From: Thioclava electrotropha | GTDB taxonomy: Bacteria > Pseudomonadota > Alphaproteobacteria > Rhodobacterales > Rhodobacteraceae | Assembly (NCBI RefSeq): GCF_002085925.2 | Contig: NZ_CP053562.1 | Location: 1,964,001 to 2,028,000, forward strand | Direction of reading: 5' to 3' | Length of the DNA stretch: 64,000 nucleotides | Shown here: positions 51,035 to 60,643 of the stretch, piece by piece | Layout of the letters: every line of letters starts with the position of its first letter | Numbering within the stretch: position 1 is the stretch's first letter | Position numbers and translations under genes: made by a program | Notes under the pieces: model-generated | Databases searched by the model: none | Told to the model about the DNA's origin: nothing | The model's input: the letters and a program-made list of their open reading frames with translations, nothing else

Positions 51035-53580
51035 TCCTGCGTCTGGCGCGTCTGCTCTTGCTGGCCGTCGCGCTGGCGCTCCCCGGGATTGGTTTCGCGC
51101 AAAGCCCCGACACGCCCGATTACAAGGCGTGGGAACAGACCGCGACCGAAGCCGAACAGATGGTGCAGGCCGACAAGGCTCAGCGTCCTGCCTTCGACAA
51201 GATCCGGCAGGAGGTCGTCAACTGGCGAGAGAAGTTCAAGGCGGCCGAGGATATCAACGCCAGCCAGATCTCTACCGTCAAGGCGCAGATCGAAGCGCTC
51301 GGGCCCCCGCCGAAGGAGGGCGAGAGCGAGGATCAGGCGATTGCCGACCGGCGCAAGAAGCTGAACGACGAGCTCGCTAAGCTACAGGCGCCAGCGCTGC
51401 GCGCGACCGAGGCCGCCAGCCGCGCGGATTCCATCGTCGCCAATATCGATCAGGTTCTGCGCGCGCGCCAGACAGACAAGCTGTTGCGGCTGACACCTTC
51501 GCCGCTCAATCCGATCAACTGGCCCGAGGGGGTGAAAGTTCTCACCGGGCTGACCTCCGAGCTTGCCTCCGAGATGGGGCAGCAACTCGATCAGCCGGAC
51601 CCCTACGCCAATGCGCGCAACAACGCCCCTGCGATCGTGGGCCTTTTGTTGGTGGCGCTTATGCTGGTGCTGCGCGGGCGGACATGGATCGACAAATTGG
51701 CCGATGTGCTGGAGGCGCGTCTGGCGCGCAACGCGCAGCGGGTGATCGATTTCATCGTCTCGCTGGGTCAGCTCCTGCTGCCGATCGCCGGGATCGCGCT
51801 GCTTGAAGCGGCGCTGGTGCAGACGGAGCTGTTCGGCGCGCGCTGGTTGGAGTTGTTGCTCGCGATCGGCGTGGTTCTGAGCGCGGCCTTCGTCGCCTTC
51901 TGGCTTTCGGGCCGCATCTTCCCGCGCAATGACCGGCAGGCCGCGCCCTTCACGCTGCAAAGCGAACGGCGCCGAGAAGGCCGGGTGCTGACGATCTCGC
52001 TGGCCGTGTTCGCCGCAATTCAGGGCCCGTTCGGCGACTGGCTGGTGGCCCGCGGGCAGGATGTGTTCGAGGGCAGCGCGAAAACCGCCAAGGAGATCGA
52101 TGCGGCGGGGCACACGCTCGACGCCGGTTTCGGCGTTCTGGTCTTCCCGCTGCAGGTCCTTGCCGCGATCGCGCTGTTCCGCTTCGGCCAGCTGCTGCGC
52201 CGTCACCTGCGCAACGAGACCAACGGGAGCGAGGAAGGCGCGTTTCGCGACCGTCTTGTCGGCGCGCTCGGCAATGCGCTGATTGGCGTCGCGGTGGTCG
52301 CGCCGGTTCTTGGCGGGATCGGCTATATCAACGCCGCCAATGCGCTGATCTTCCCGACCATCCTGACACTGGGGCTGATCGCGCTGGTTCTCGTGCTCAA
52401 CCAGTTCTTCACCGATGTCTACGTGCTGGTCACCCGGCGCGAGGATGACGGCCGCGACTCCCTGATCCCGGCGCTGATCGGCTTCTTGCTGGGCCTGCTC
52501 GCCATGCCGCCTGCGGCGCTGATCTGGGGCGCGCGCCCGGCCGATCTGGCAGAGATGTGGACCCGGTTCCAGAACGGCATCTCGGTCAGCGGCGTCACGA
52601 TCTCGCCCGGCATCTTCCTGACCTTCGCGATCGTCTTCGTGATCGGCCTGATGGTCACGCGGCTCCTGCAAGGGGCGCTGAAGACCTCGCTGCTGCCAAA
52701 GACCAAGATCGACAAGGGCGGCCAGAATGCCATCGTCTCGGGGCTTGGCTATTTGGGGATATTCCTCGCTGCGGTGATCGCGATCTCCTCGGCCGGGATC
52801 GATCTGAGCTCGCTCGCCATCGTCGCCGGTGCGCTCTCCGTCGGTGTCGGTTTCGGTCTGCAGACCATCGTGCAGAACTTCGTCTCGGGCATCATCCTGC
52901 TGATCGAGCGTCCGATCTCCGAGGGCGACTGGATCGAGGTCAATGGCCAGATGGGGATCGTGAAGGCGATCTCCGTGCGCTCCACCCGGATCGAGACCTT
53001 CGACCGCACCGAAGTCATCGTGCCCAATGCGGACCTGATCTCGGGGCAGGTGACGAACTGGACGCGCGGCAATGTCACGGGCCGCCTGATCGTGCCGGTC
53101 GGCGTGGCCTATGGCACCGACACGCGCAAGGTCGAGAAGATCCTTCACGAAGTGGCCGAGAACCAGTCGCTGGTGATGATGAACCCCGAGCCGGTCGTGA
53201 TGTTCAAAGGCTTCGGCGCGGACAGCCTCGATTTCGAGGTCCGCGTGATCCTCTCGGACGTGAACTTCATCCTCCGCGTCCAGAGCGAGATGAACCACGA
53301 AATCAATCAACGCTTCGCCGAGGCCGGGATCGAGATTCCCTTCGCACAGCGCGACGTGTGGCTGCGCAACCCCGAGGTTCTGCGTCCCAAGGACGAGCAG
53401 ACCGAAGAGGACGCGGAGGAGGCGGAGACCTCCGGGGACGCGGGCGAAGACGACAGCGACACCAAGCACCCCGTGACCCGCGCCGATTACGGCAAGCCCC
53501 AGCCCGGTGAAGGGCCCGAGGGGATGGAGGAGCAGCGCCACGACACTTCAGACGGAGAGGCCGATGCCGGAGACCGCTAA
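51031..53580 (+). CDS. Large MscS-family mechanosensitive channel (DUF3772-MscS)
   Basis: 849 residues. The signal peptide is cleaved near GFAQ. A periplasmic coiled-coil region (about 30-150, the DUF3772-type part) is followed by about ten membrane segments (about 195-560). The MscS pore and beta domain (about 580-780) has SVGVGFGLQTIVQNFVSGIILL and DWIEVNGQMGIVKAI. An acidic tail ends the protein. It relieves turgor on osmotic downshock. It is coupled to cysK by overlap and to the alaX-like gene by a 17-bp overlap. Confidence 0.9.
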   Translation: MILRLARLLLLAVALALPGIGFAQSPDTPDYKAWEQTATEAEQMVQADKAQRPAFDKIRQEVVNWREKFKAAEDINASQISTVKAQIEALGPPPKEGESEDQAIADRRKKLNDELAKLQAPALRATEAASRADSIVANIDQVLRARQTDKLLRLTPSPLNPINWPEGVKVLTGLTSELASEMGQQLDQPDPYANARNNAPAIVGLLLVALMLVLRGRTWIDKLADVLEARLARNAQRVIDFIVSLGQLLLPIAGIALLEAALVQTELFGARWLELLLAIGVVLSAAFVAFWLSGRIFPRNDRQAAPFTLQSERRREGRVLTISLAVFAAIQGPFGDWLVARGQDVFEGSAKTAKEIDAAGHTLDAGFGVLVFPLQVLAAIALFRFGQLLRRHLRNETNGSEEGAFRDRLVGALGNALIGVAVVAPVLGGIGYINAANALIFPTILTLGLIALVLVLNQFFTDVYVLVTRREDDGRDSLIPALIGFLLGLLAMPPAALIWGARPADLAEMWTRFQNGISVSGVTISPGIFLTFAIVFVIGLMVTRLLQGALKTSLLPKTKIDKGGQNAIVSGLGYLGIFLAAVIAISSAGIDLSSLAIVAGALSVGVGFGLQTIVQNFVSGIILLIERPISEGDWIEVNGQMGIVKAISVRSTRIETFDRTEVIVPNADLISGQVTNWTRGNVTGRLIVPVGVAYGTDTRKVEKILHEVAENQSLVMMNPEPVVMFKGFGADSLDFEVRVILSDVNFILRVQSEMNHEINQRFAEAGIEIPFAQRDVWLRNPEVLRPKDEQTEEDAEEAETSGDAGEDDSDTKHPVTRADYGKPQPGEGPEGMEEQRHDTSDGEADAGDR

Positions 53581-54310
53581 ACAGCCGCAGCAGCAGAGCT
53601 ACCGCATTCACCCCTATGCCCGCGATCTCGAGGTCCGGGTGACCGGGCTGACCGATGAGGGCGGCATCTATTGCGCGGATTCGATCTTCTACCCGACCGG
53701 CGGCGGCCAGCCCGGCGATAGCGGCAAACTGGTCTGGGACGGCGGTGAGATCGAGATCGCAACGGCGGTGAAGGCCGAGTCCGGTGCGCTCGGTGCGGTG
53801 ATCCTGGTGCCCGCCGAGCCGCAGCCACTGCCGCCTGTTGGCGCGCAGGTGCAGCAGCATCTCGACTGGGAGCGGCGTCACCGTCACATGCGCGTCCATA
53901 CCGCGCTGCACCTGCTATCGGTCGCGATCCCGCTGCCGGTGACGGGCGGGCAGATCGGTACGGAAAAGGGACGGCTCGATTTCGATATGCCCGAGCGACC
54001 CGAAGATCTGGAAGCGATCGAACGGCAGCTCAACGACTGGATCGCGCAGGACCTGAAAGTGGTCGAGCATTGGATTACCGATGCCGAACTCGAGGCGCAG
54101 CCCGATCTGGTCAAGACGCTCTCGGTCGCGCCGCCCAAGGGTCAGGGCTGGGTGCGTCTCGTGGCAATCGGCGAAGAGGCGGACCGGATCGACCTGCAGC
54201 CCTGCGGCGGCACGCATGTCGCCTCGACCGGCGAGATCGGCGCCCTCAGGATCGGCAAGATCGAGAAGAAGGGCAAGATGAACCGCCGCGTTCATCTTCA
54301 CCTGGCCTGA
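53564..54310 (+). CDS. alaX: Alanyl-tRNA editing protein AlaX
   Basis: 248 residues from the ATG at 53564, overlapping the mscS end. Zinc ligands are visible as H112-x3-H116 (VHTALH) and C214-x3-H218 (CGGTH), with YPTGGGQPGDSG near 43-54 as in the AlaRS editing fold. It hydrolyses mischarged Ser- or Gly-tRNA(Ala) in trans. It stands in the cysK-mscS operon without obvious metabolic reason. Confidence 0.93.
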   Translation: MPETAKQPQQQSYRIHPYARDLEVRVTGLTDEGGIYCADSIFYPTGGGQPGDSGKLVWDGGEIEIATAVKAESGALGAVILVPAEPQPLPPVGAQVQQHLDWERRHRHMRVHTALHLLSVAIPLPVTGGQIGTEKGRLDFDMPERPEDLEAIERQLNDWIAQDLKVVEHWITDAELEAQPDLVKTLSVAPPKGQGWVRLVAIGEEADRIDLQPCGGTHVASTGEIGALRIGKIEKKGKMNRRVHLHLA

Positions 54311-54405
54311 GAGCTACCGGCCGGGCAGGGGCGCTGCCCCGCTGCCTGCGGCATTCACCCCGGGATATTTGAACAAGACGAAGGGGGCGAGCACCCCGAA
54401 CGCAA

Positions 54406-54430
54406 AAGGGCGGCCACCGGGGCCGCCCTT
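54406..54430 (-). terminator. Terminator between the alaX and fumC genes
   Basis: AAGGGCGGCC / GGCCGCCCTT with a 5-base loop; A/T-rich flanks on both sides let it serve both convergent genes. Confidence 0.82.
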
Positions 54431-54450
54431 CGTCATTCATGGAAGCTGGA

Positions 54451-55845
54451 TCAGGCTTTCGGGCCGATCATCTGCTCGGGACGCACAACCTTGTCGAAGA
54501 TTTCCTCGTCGACGAAGCCAAGCTTGATCGCTTCTTCCTTCAGCGTGGTGCCGTTCTTATGCGCGGTCTTCGCGACCTTGGTGGCGTTGTCGTAGCCGAT
54601 GGTCGGCGCGAGCGCGGTGACCAGCATCAGCGACTCGTGCAGCAGCTTCTCGATGCGCGGCTCGTTGGCCTCGATGCCCGCGACCATGTTGTCGGTGAAG
54701 GCCGAGGCGCTGTCGCCCAGAAGCTGCATCGATTGCAGCACGTTGTAGCTCATCATCGGGTTGTAGACGTTGAGCTCGAAATGCCCTTGCGAGCCGGCGA
54801 TGCCGACGGCTGCGTCGTTGCCCATGACATGCGCGCAGACCATGGTCAGGGCTTCGGCCTGCGTCGGGTTCACCTTGCCCGGCATGATCGAGGAGCCCGG
54901 CTCGTTTTCCGGCAGGATCAGCTCGCCCAGACCGCAGCGCGGGCCCGAGCCCAGCAGGCGGATGTCGTTCGCGATCTTGAAGAGCGAGGCGGCCACGGTC
55001 TTCAGCGCGCCCGAGAACATCACCATCGCATCATGCGCGGCGAGCGCTTCGAACTTGTTGGGCGCGGTGACGAAGGGCAGGTCGGTGATCTTGGCCATGT
55101 TCGCCGCGACCGTCTCGGCCCAGCCCACTTGCGTGTTCAGACCGGTGCCGACGGCGGTGCCGCCTTGGGCCAGTTCGTAGATGTCGCCGAGCGAGGCCTC
55201 GACGCGCTCGATCCCCTTTTTCACCTGATGGGCGTAGCCGGAGAATTCCTGACCAAGCGTCAGCGGCGTCGCGTCCTGCGTATGCGTACGGCCGATCTTG
55301 ATGATGTCCTTGAAGTCTTCGGACTTGGCTTCCAGCGCCGCGTGCAGCTTGCGCAGACCGGGCAGCAGCACGTCGCGCGCCTGCATTGCGATCCCGACAT
55401 GCATCGCGGTCGGGAAGGTGTCGTTCGAGGACTGCCCCATGTTGCAGTGATCGTTCGGGTGGACCGGATCTTTCGAGCCCATCTCGCCGCCCAGAATTTC
55501 GATCGCGCGGTTCGAGATCACCTCGTTCGCGTTCATGTTCGACTGCGTGCCCGAGCCGGTCTGCCAGACCACCAGAGGGAAGTTGTCGTCGAACTTGCCT
55601 TCGATCACTTCGCCCGCGGCCTCGATGATCGCATCGGCGATCTTCGCGTCCATCTTGCCCTGCGCCTTGTTGGCCATCGCGCAGGCTTTCTTGATCACGC
55701 CAAGCGCGCGGATGATCGGGACGGGCTGGCGCTCCCAGCCGATCGGGAAGTTCATGATCGAGCGCTGCGTCTGCGCGCCCCAATATTTGTCGGCGGGAAC
55801 TTCAAGCGGGCCGAAGCTGTCGGTCTCGGTGCGGGTCGCGGTCAT
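54451..55845 (-). CDS. fumC: Class II fumarate hydratase
   Basis: 464 residues from the ATG at 55845, chosen because GGAGG lies five bases upstream and the length fits. Signature [14 protein letters not shown] and the substrate segment [13 protein letters not shown] are present, with [14 protein letters not shown]. It interconverts fumarate and malate in the TCA cycle without an iron-sulfur cluster. Monocistronic. Confidence 0.97.
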   Translation of the reverse strand: MTATRTETDSFGPLEVPADKYWGAQTQRSIMNFPIGWERQPVPIIRALGVIKKACAMANKAQGKMDAKIADAIIEAAGEVIEGKFDDNFPLVVWQTGSGTQSNMNANEVISNRAIEILGGEMGSKDPVHPNDHCNMGQSSNDTFPTAMHVGIAMQARDVLLPGLRKLHAALEAKSEDFKDIIKIGRTHTQDATPLTLGQEFSGYAHQVKKGIERVEASLGDIYELAQGGTAVGTGLNTQVGWAETVAANMAKITDLPFVTAPNKFEALAAHDAMVMFSGALKTVAASLFKIANDIRLLGSGPRCGLGELILPENEPGSSIMPGKVNPTQAEALTMVCAHVMGNDAAVGIAGSQGHFELNVYNPMMSYNVLQSMQLLGDSASAFTDNMVAGIEANEPRIEKLLHESLMLVTALAPTIGYDNATKVAKTAHKNGTTLKEEAIKLGFVDEEIFDKVVRPEQMIGPKA

Positions 55846-55941
55846 CTGGGCCTCCATGATTGCGCGCAATCTTTCGCTCGCACTGATAGGGCGCGCGGAG
55901 GGATTTTGCAACGGTATACGGAGGTATACTTGGGGTGGCTC

Positions 55942-56343
55942 TCAGATCTGTGCGGCGATCGCGTCGCGGTCGATCAGGGAATGCACCTCGCGGATGCGGC
56001 CATCGGTGACGCGATAGAAGACATGTTCGTCGAACGTCACGCGGCGGCCGTCCACTGGCAGGTCGAACAGCATCCCCAGGGGCGTGCAGTCGAAGCGCAG
56101 CCGTGCGGCAATGACTGGCGGATCGGCCACTAGCGTTTCTGCGCGGAAGTGCAAGTCGGGGATCGCGCGATGGTCGTCCTCGAGCATCGCTTGATACCCC
56201 GCGAGGCCGAGCGGGCGCGCGTTATGCGTGACCTCCGGATGCACGAAATCGCCGAGCTGCGCCCAGTTCTGTTCATTCAGGCAAGTGAGATAGCCGCGAT
56301 AAAGCGACAGGAGAGTGTCGCGGTCCAGAGGCTCCGAAGCCAC
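55942..56343 (-). CDS. NTF2-like/SnoaL-type protein (ester cyclase-like)
   Basis: 133 residues from a GTG at 56343, four bases after the sspB stop. The cone-shaped NTF2 pattern is visible: LSLYRGYLTCLNEQNWAQLGDFVHPEVTHN, then a DLHFRAETLVADPPVIAARLRFD strand pair and REVHSLID. Many such small proteins are isomerases, cyclases or have no known activity. The upstream ribosome-binding site is weak, so translation is likely coupled to sspB. Confidence 0.7.
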   Translation of the reverse strand: MASEPLDRDTLLSLYRGYLTCLNEQNWAQLGDFVHPEVTHNARPLGLAGYQAMLEDDHRAIPDLHFRAETLVADPPVIAARLRFDCTPLGMLFDLPVDGRRVTFDEHVFYRVTDGRIREVHSLIDRDAIAAQI

Positions 56344-56347
56344 CGGG

Positions 56348-56812
56348 TTACTTGCGGAATTGATCGAGGCTGACGACCTCGGCCTCGCCACGTTCGGCGG
56401 GGGCGGCCTCTTCCTCCTCGGCCACCTCATCCTCTTCGATCTCGTCGTCTTCGTCATATTCCTGCGTCTCGAAACGCAGGCCGAATTCGACGGAGGGGTC
56501 GACAAAGGTGGTGATCGCGTCGAGCGGCACATAGAGCGGCTCGGGCGAATTGCCGAAATTCAGCGTGATCGAGAACCCGTCCTCGCCCACTTCGAAATTG
56601 TCATACCAGTTCTGGATGACGATGGTCATTTCTTCGGGGTAGCGTTCGCGCAGCCAATCGGCCAGCTCGGCATCGGGGTGACGGGTGTCGAAGGTGATGA
56701 AGAAGTGGTGCTCCCCCGGCAAGCCATTGGCTGCGATGTCGCTCAGCACTGTCTGGATCAGCCCGCGCATCGCGTGATGCATCAGGTTGCCGTAATCAAT
56801 GGATTGCGTCAT
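56348..56812 (-). CDS. sspB: ClpXP adaptor SspB (alpha type)
   Basis: 154 residues. The N-terminal fold (about 5-100) matches the SspB substrate-binding domain (IDYGNLMHHAMRGLIQTVL, HHFFITFDTRHPDAEL). A long acidic flexible linker follows. The C-terminal VVSLDQFRK is the ClpX-binding motif. It tethers ssrA-tagged proteins to ClpXP, and the tmRNA gene lies 0.7 kb away. Confidence 0.94.
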   Translation of the reverse strand: MTQSIDYGNLMHHAMRGLIQTVLSDIAANGLPGEHHFFITFDTRHPDAELADWLRERYPEEMTIVIQNWYDNFEVGEDGFSITLNFGNSPEPLYVPLDAITTFVDPSVEFGLRFETQEYDEDDEIEEDEVAEEEEAAPAERGEAEVVSLDQFRK

Positions 56813-56966
56813 GGCCGGGTCCCTTTCTTCTCGGGCTCAGCATAGGGGATTCGTGGCGGGCCGCAAGGCGGGCAGAGTGGCGCGAAGGCTGACGTCGAGG
56901 GCATGTGCCGGGTGAGCCGGAATCGGATCTCGCGCAACCTTGGGGAGAACCTCGCGGGGGCGGCGC

Positions 56967-57392
56967 CTATCCCAGCACTTCGCCCGACAGGCAGAGCGCG
57001 ACGGTGTCGCGCGGCATCATCTCCAACGCCTCGAAGAGTGCGATCACATCGTAATTATTATACGCCTCCACGATCCTGTCGCCGCGAAACCGCATCGTCA
57101 GTTGCCCGGTGAATTCCACCGCGCGCGCCGAGTGTGCGGATTTTCCGGCGATTTTCAGAAGCGTCCAAAGCCAATCCTCCGTCTCGACATGGCGCAGCAC
57201 GGTGATCTTGATGTCCTGCAGATGGGCGCGCAGGGCCGGAACCAGCTCGCGAAACTCCTGCGGTCGCAATTCGAGCCCCGGCATCAGCCCGTTGGTCTGC
57301 GCCTCGGCATCGAACAACCCGTCGACCTCGTCCAGCCGCCCTTCGCCCCATACGGCATGGAGCCACGTTTCGATCCTCGCAAGCCGGGACAT
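56967..57392 (-). CDS. NTF2-like protein
   Basis: 141 residues. SRLARIETWLHAVWGEGRLDEVDGLF and the two-strand region DIKITVLRHVETEDWLWTLLKI are typical of SnoaL-type NTF2 folds. The C-terminus EAYNNYDVIALFEALEMMP completes the cone. No catalytic residues can be assigned. It ends 154 bases before sspB and starts downstream of ssrA. Confidence 0.72.
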   Translation of the reverse strand: MSRLARIETWLHAVWGEGRLDEVDGLFDAEAQTNGLMPGLELRPQEFRELVPALRAHLQDIKITVLRHVETEDWLWTLLKIAGKSAHSARAVEFTGQLTMRFRGDRIVEAYNNYDVIALFEALEMMPRDTVALCLSGEVLG

Positions 57393-57479
57393 CGCGCCTC
57401 TCCGTTTCCCGTCGGTCCTGGGGGCACCATGGCAGGTACGGATTTCAAACCGGTTAACGCCGGTCGCATCGAAAGAAGA

Positions 57480-57804
57480 GGGGGGAAAGTGCAGGATTCT
57501 GTTGCAAGGCTCCTGCGGGCCCCGCCTTACGCGGCTAAGCGCAAGGAGTTAAGTTTCGGTTACCCGAGCTGCTTACGCAGCCAGAGCGACCGGAGCACGG
57601 TTGTCGTTGGCAACTGTACAAATCGCACCGATAACGGTGGTAGCTCACCGGGACAAAGCAAACATCTTTACACGTTCGTCGATCCTATTTCGGCCCCATT
57701 CTCCCCCAACGAGGGTTGATTGGTGGAGCCGCCGGGTACCGCCCCCGGGTCCGATCCGCTTATTTCATGCGCGTTTATGCCCATAGTCCCCGTTGCCGGG
57801 AACG
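57480..57804 (-). ncRNA. ssrA: tmRNA, circularly permuted two-piece form
   Basis: The acceptor piece comes first and ends GGCTCCACCA at 57721. A 23-nt spacer (57698-57720) is processed out. The coding piece begins GGGGCCGAAATAGGATCGACG at 57697. Acceptor GGGGCCG pairs with CGGCTCC. The tag reading frame (57611 down to 57573) encodes ANDNRAPVALAA followed by TAA, a form typical of Rhodobacterales. The start is placed 7 bases from a good promoter. The 3' end is set at a GCAGGA/TCCTGC hairpin and is approximate. It rescues stalled ribosomes and tags products for ClpXP. Confidence 0.95.
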
Positions 57805-57810
57805 TCTTGG

Positions 57811-57839
57811 AATATAGGGGGAAGATCGGGGGCCTTCAA
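57811..57839 (-). promoter_or_regulatory. Sigma-70-type promoter of ssrA
   Basis: On the minus strand TTGAAG (57834-57839), 17 bases, then TATATT (57811-57816). Both boxes and spacing are close to consensus, fitting a constitutive stable-RNA gene. Confidence 0.8.
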
Positions 57840-57932
57840 GGCGTCGCGCGCGCCTGATGCGCATTAACCGGACGTGAACTTGCCGCGCGCTATAGCTCGA
57901 GTCGGGCCAAGAACTGGCCACGGAGGGACGCG

Positions 57933-59501
57933 ATGAGCGACAAGTCGATCCTGATCGATCTCAGCACCAGCTATCAGTTCCGCCATTGGCGGCCGATGGG
58001 CATCTTGCGGGTGGAGCATGAGGTCTGGCGGGCGTTTGCCGCCCGGTTCGGGGCGCGCGCGGTACCGGCGGTCTATGATGAGGCGCGCGGCGGGTTCTAT
58101 CGCATCCCGCAGGCAATCTTCGAGGAGGTGATCTTCCGCAATGGCTGTCAGCCGGAGGCGCCATCGCGCGCGCTAACCGCGCCGAAGCGCTGGCGCTCCT
58201 GGGCGCGGATTGGCCGGTTTCTCTGGCGCGCCCGGCGCAGGACGCGGGCTCTCGGGCAGGGCGGGCGATGCGATGAGACCGATACGCGCCTGCGCCGCGA
58301 GAGCGCGGTGGCGGAGGAATTGCTTCGGCTGAGCGGGGAGGAATATGCCCTGATGCGCCAAGGGCTCGTGGCTCTGGAACGGGTCGCGCCGGGGATCGCA
58401 CCGCGCATCCGGGCGCTCGATGCTCTCAATCACCGGGCGCATTACGGGCTGGTGCATACGGTCCACGACCAGATCTGCGCGGATCGAAATCGGATCGCGC
58501 CGGAAGAGGTGGGCGAGTATGTCTCTGCCGGTGGGTTCTGGGGCGATGCGCGCTACCGGGCCGCCTATGAGATGCGGGCCGCTCATGGGTGGCGGCTGAG
58601 CTATTACATCCATGACCTGATCCCGATCCTTTGGGGGCATGTCGCCGAACCCACGACGCGCAAGACCTTTCCGCCCGCGCTGCATTGGATGCTCTGGGGC
58701 GTGGATCGGGTCTGGACGAATTCAGAGGTGACGCGGCGCGATCTGCTCGTCCATGCCGCCAGCTGCGGCTATCCCGAGTTGCAACCGGAGAAAGTGCGCG
58801 TCGTGACGCTTGGCGCGGACGCGCTGCGCGAGACCGCGCCCGCCACCGATCTCGCGGGCCTCTTCGCACATCGCGATCTGGAGCCTGGGGGCTACGTTTT
58901 GATGGTCGGCACGCAGGAGCCGCGCAAGAACCATGATTTCACCTATCGGCTCTGGCGCGAACTGGCTGCGCGCCGCGACCATATCATGCCGCTGGTCTGG
59001 GTCGGGCAGCCCGGCTGGTCGATCGGCCCGCTTCTGGAAATGGTGCGCGCGGACCCCGGCTTGCCGCATGGCGCGATCCGCATCCTCGATGATGTCGACG
59101 ACGCCGAGTTGCAGGCGCTCTATGCGCATTGCCGCTACACGATCTACCCGTCCCATTACGAGGGTTGGGGGCTACCAGTTGTCGAGTCGCTTTTGCATGG
59201 CAAACCCTGTCTGACATCGGATGCGCCCGCCTTGATCGAGGCGGCGGAGGGCTGCGCGGAGGCGATCGGGCTTCTCGAGGGCGAGCGGTGGCTTGCCCGG
59301 GCCGAGGCGCTGATGGAGGACGAGGCAGCCTATCGCGCGGCCTGTGCGCAAGCGGAGCGGATCACGCCGCATCGATGGGCCGATTTTCGAGAGGCGCTCA
59401 CCGCCGGGTTCGACGCGGCCGGCGATGACACCTCCACCCGCGACCCTGCATGGACCCACCAGTCGCGCCAGCCGATTCCCTATCGCGAGGATGCCGCATG
59501 A
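57933..59501 (+). CDS. Glycosyltransferase, GT4/group 1 type
   Basis: 522 residues, longer than most GT4 enzymes because of an N-terminal region of about 120 residues. The Rossmann-like nucleotide-binding half has the motif YPSHYEGWGLPVVESL near 405, the E-x7-E element of the retaining GT-B fold, preceded by GTQEPRKNHDF. It transfers a sugar to an acceptor, probably in a surface glycan. It overlaps the next gene by ATGA. Confidence 0.87.
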   Translation: MSDKSILIDLSTSYQFRHWRPMGILRVEHEVWRAFAARFGARAVPAVYDEARGGFYRIPQAIFEEVIFRNGCQPEAPSRALTAPKRWRSWARIGRFLWRARRRTRALGQGGRCDETDTRLRRESAVAEELLRLSGEEYALMRQGLVALERVAPGIAPRIRALDALNHRAHYGLVHTVHDQICADRNRIAPEEVGEYVSAGGFWGDARYRAAYEMRAAHGWRLSYYIHDLIPILWGHVAEPTTRKTFPPALHWMLWGVDRVWTNSEVTRRDLLVHAASCGYPELQPEKVRVVTLGADALRETAPATDLAGLFAHRDLEPGGYVLMVGTQEPRKNHDFTYRLWRELAARRDHIMPLVWVGQPGWSIGPLLEMVRADPGLPHGAIRILDDVDDAELQALYAHCRYTIYPSHYEGWGLPVVESLLHGKPCLTSDAPALIEAAEGCAEAIGLLEGERWLARAEALMEDEAAYRAACAQAERITPHRWADFREALTAGFDAAGDDTSTRDPAWTHQSRQPIPYREDAA

Positions 59502-60643
59502 AGATCGCAGCTTTCGGTCATTACCCGATCCACCGCCCGCTGCATGGCGGCCAGCGCCGGGTCGCGGCCATCGCCCGGCAGGCGCGCGCGGCGGGCCACA
59601 TCTTTCGCTACGTCCCGATCTACTCGACGCGCGGCTATCCCGACGGCTCGCCCGATGAGCGCCGCACGGCGGTGCCGGAGGCGTTGCTTTCGCGTCTCCA
59701 CGATCCGCAGCGCCGCGAGGATCTTCATATCTCCGACACGCTCAAAGATCGTCCGCTGATCGAAGGGTTGATCAGGGAACTGCGCGATTTCGCCCCCGAT
59801 GCGGTGCAGTTCGAACATCCGTGGCTCTATCCGCTATTCGCCGAGGCGTTGGACCGCGATCCGGTCTTGCGCCGCGCCCGGCTGAGCTATTCCGCGCATA
59901 ATGTCGAGGCCGCGCTGATCGATCCGCATTGGCGCGCGGAGGCTGAGGCGCTCGAGGCCGCGCTCGTAGCGAGGGCCGATCTCACCATCGCCGTCTGTGA
60001 GGCTGACGCGCGCCATTTTGCCGGTCTGCCGGGTGCGACAGAGGTCGTTGTCGCGCCAAACGGCTGCTGGGCGCCAGATCCCGAAACGGTCCCGTCCGCG
60101 CCGCTCGACGGACTCTACGCGCTTGTCGCGGGCTCAGCCCATCCGCCGAACGCGCGCGGCTATTGGGCGTCCTTCGGCGACATTCCCGGCTTCCTGCCAC
60201 CGCGTAGCCGCCTCGCCGTGGCAGGCGGAATGACCCATCTGATCACCGCCGACGACCGCTTCCGCCGCTATGCGCAGATGAATGCGGAATTCGTCGTGCC
60301 CCTTGGTGTGGTGGAGGAAGAAGCCTTGAGCGGTCTTCTGCATCGCGCCAGCGTCATCTGCCTGCCGATCACCGAGGGCGGCGGCACCAATCTCAAGACC
60401 GCCGAGGCGCTTATGTCCTGCAAACCTGTCGTCGCGATGCGCCCCGCAATGCGCGGGTTCGAAGAGGCGGAACGCCTCAGCGGCGTGCATGTCGCAGACG
60501 ACCCGGAGCAGTTCCGCCGTCTGCTGCGCGATGCCATGACCGGCGCGATAGGCTCGCAGCGCCGCCCGGACGAGGTCGCGCAATATGGCTGGCCCGCGCA
60601 GCTTGCGCCGTTGATCTCCCGCTATGAAAGTCTTGCCGCATGA
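59498..60643 (+). CDS. Glycosyltransferase, GT4-like
   Basis: 381 residues from the ATG at 59498, overlapping the previous stop. The GT-B fold is seen in HPIHRPLHGGQRRVAAIARQ-like N-terminal sequence (FGHYPIHRPLHGGQRR), HPWLYPLF, and ITEGGGTNLKTAEALM near 295. The last motif is the sugar-nucleotide site. It works with the preceding enzyme and the sulfotransferase in one operon. Confidence 0.87.
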   Translation: MKIAAFGHYPIHRPLHGGQRRVAAIARQARAAGHIFRYVPIYSTRGYPDGSPDERRTAVPEALLSRLHDPQRREDLHISDTLKDRPLIEGLIRELRDFAPDAVQFEHPWLYPLFAEALDRDPVLRRARLSYSAHNVEAALIDPHWRAEAEALEAALVARADLTIAVCEADARHFAGLPGATEVVVAPNGCWAPDPETVPSAPLDGLYALVAGSAHPPNARGYWASFGDIPGFLPPRSRLAVAGGMTHLITADDRFRRYAQMNAEFVVPLGVVEEEALSGLLHRASVICLPITEGGGTNLKTAEALMSCKPVVAMRPAMRGFEEAERLSGVHVADDPEQFRRLLRDAMTGAIGSQRRPDEVAQYGWPAQLAPLISRYESLAA

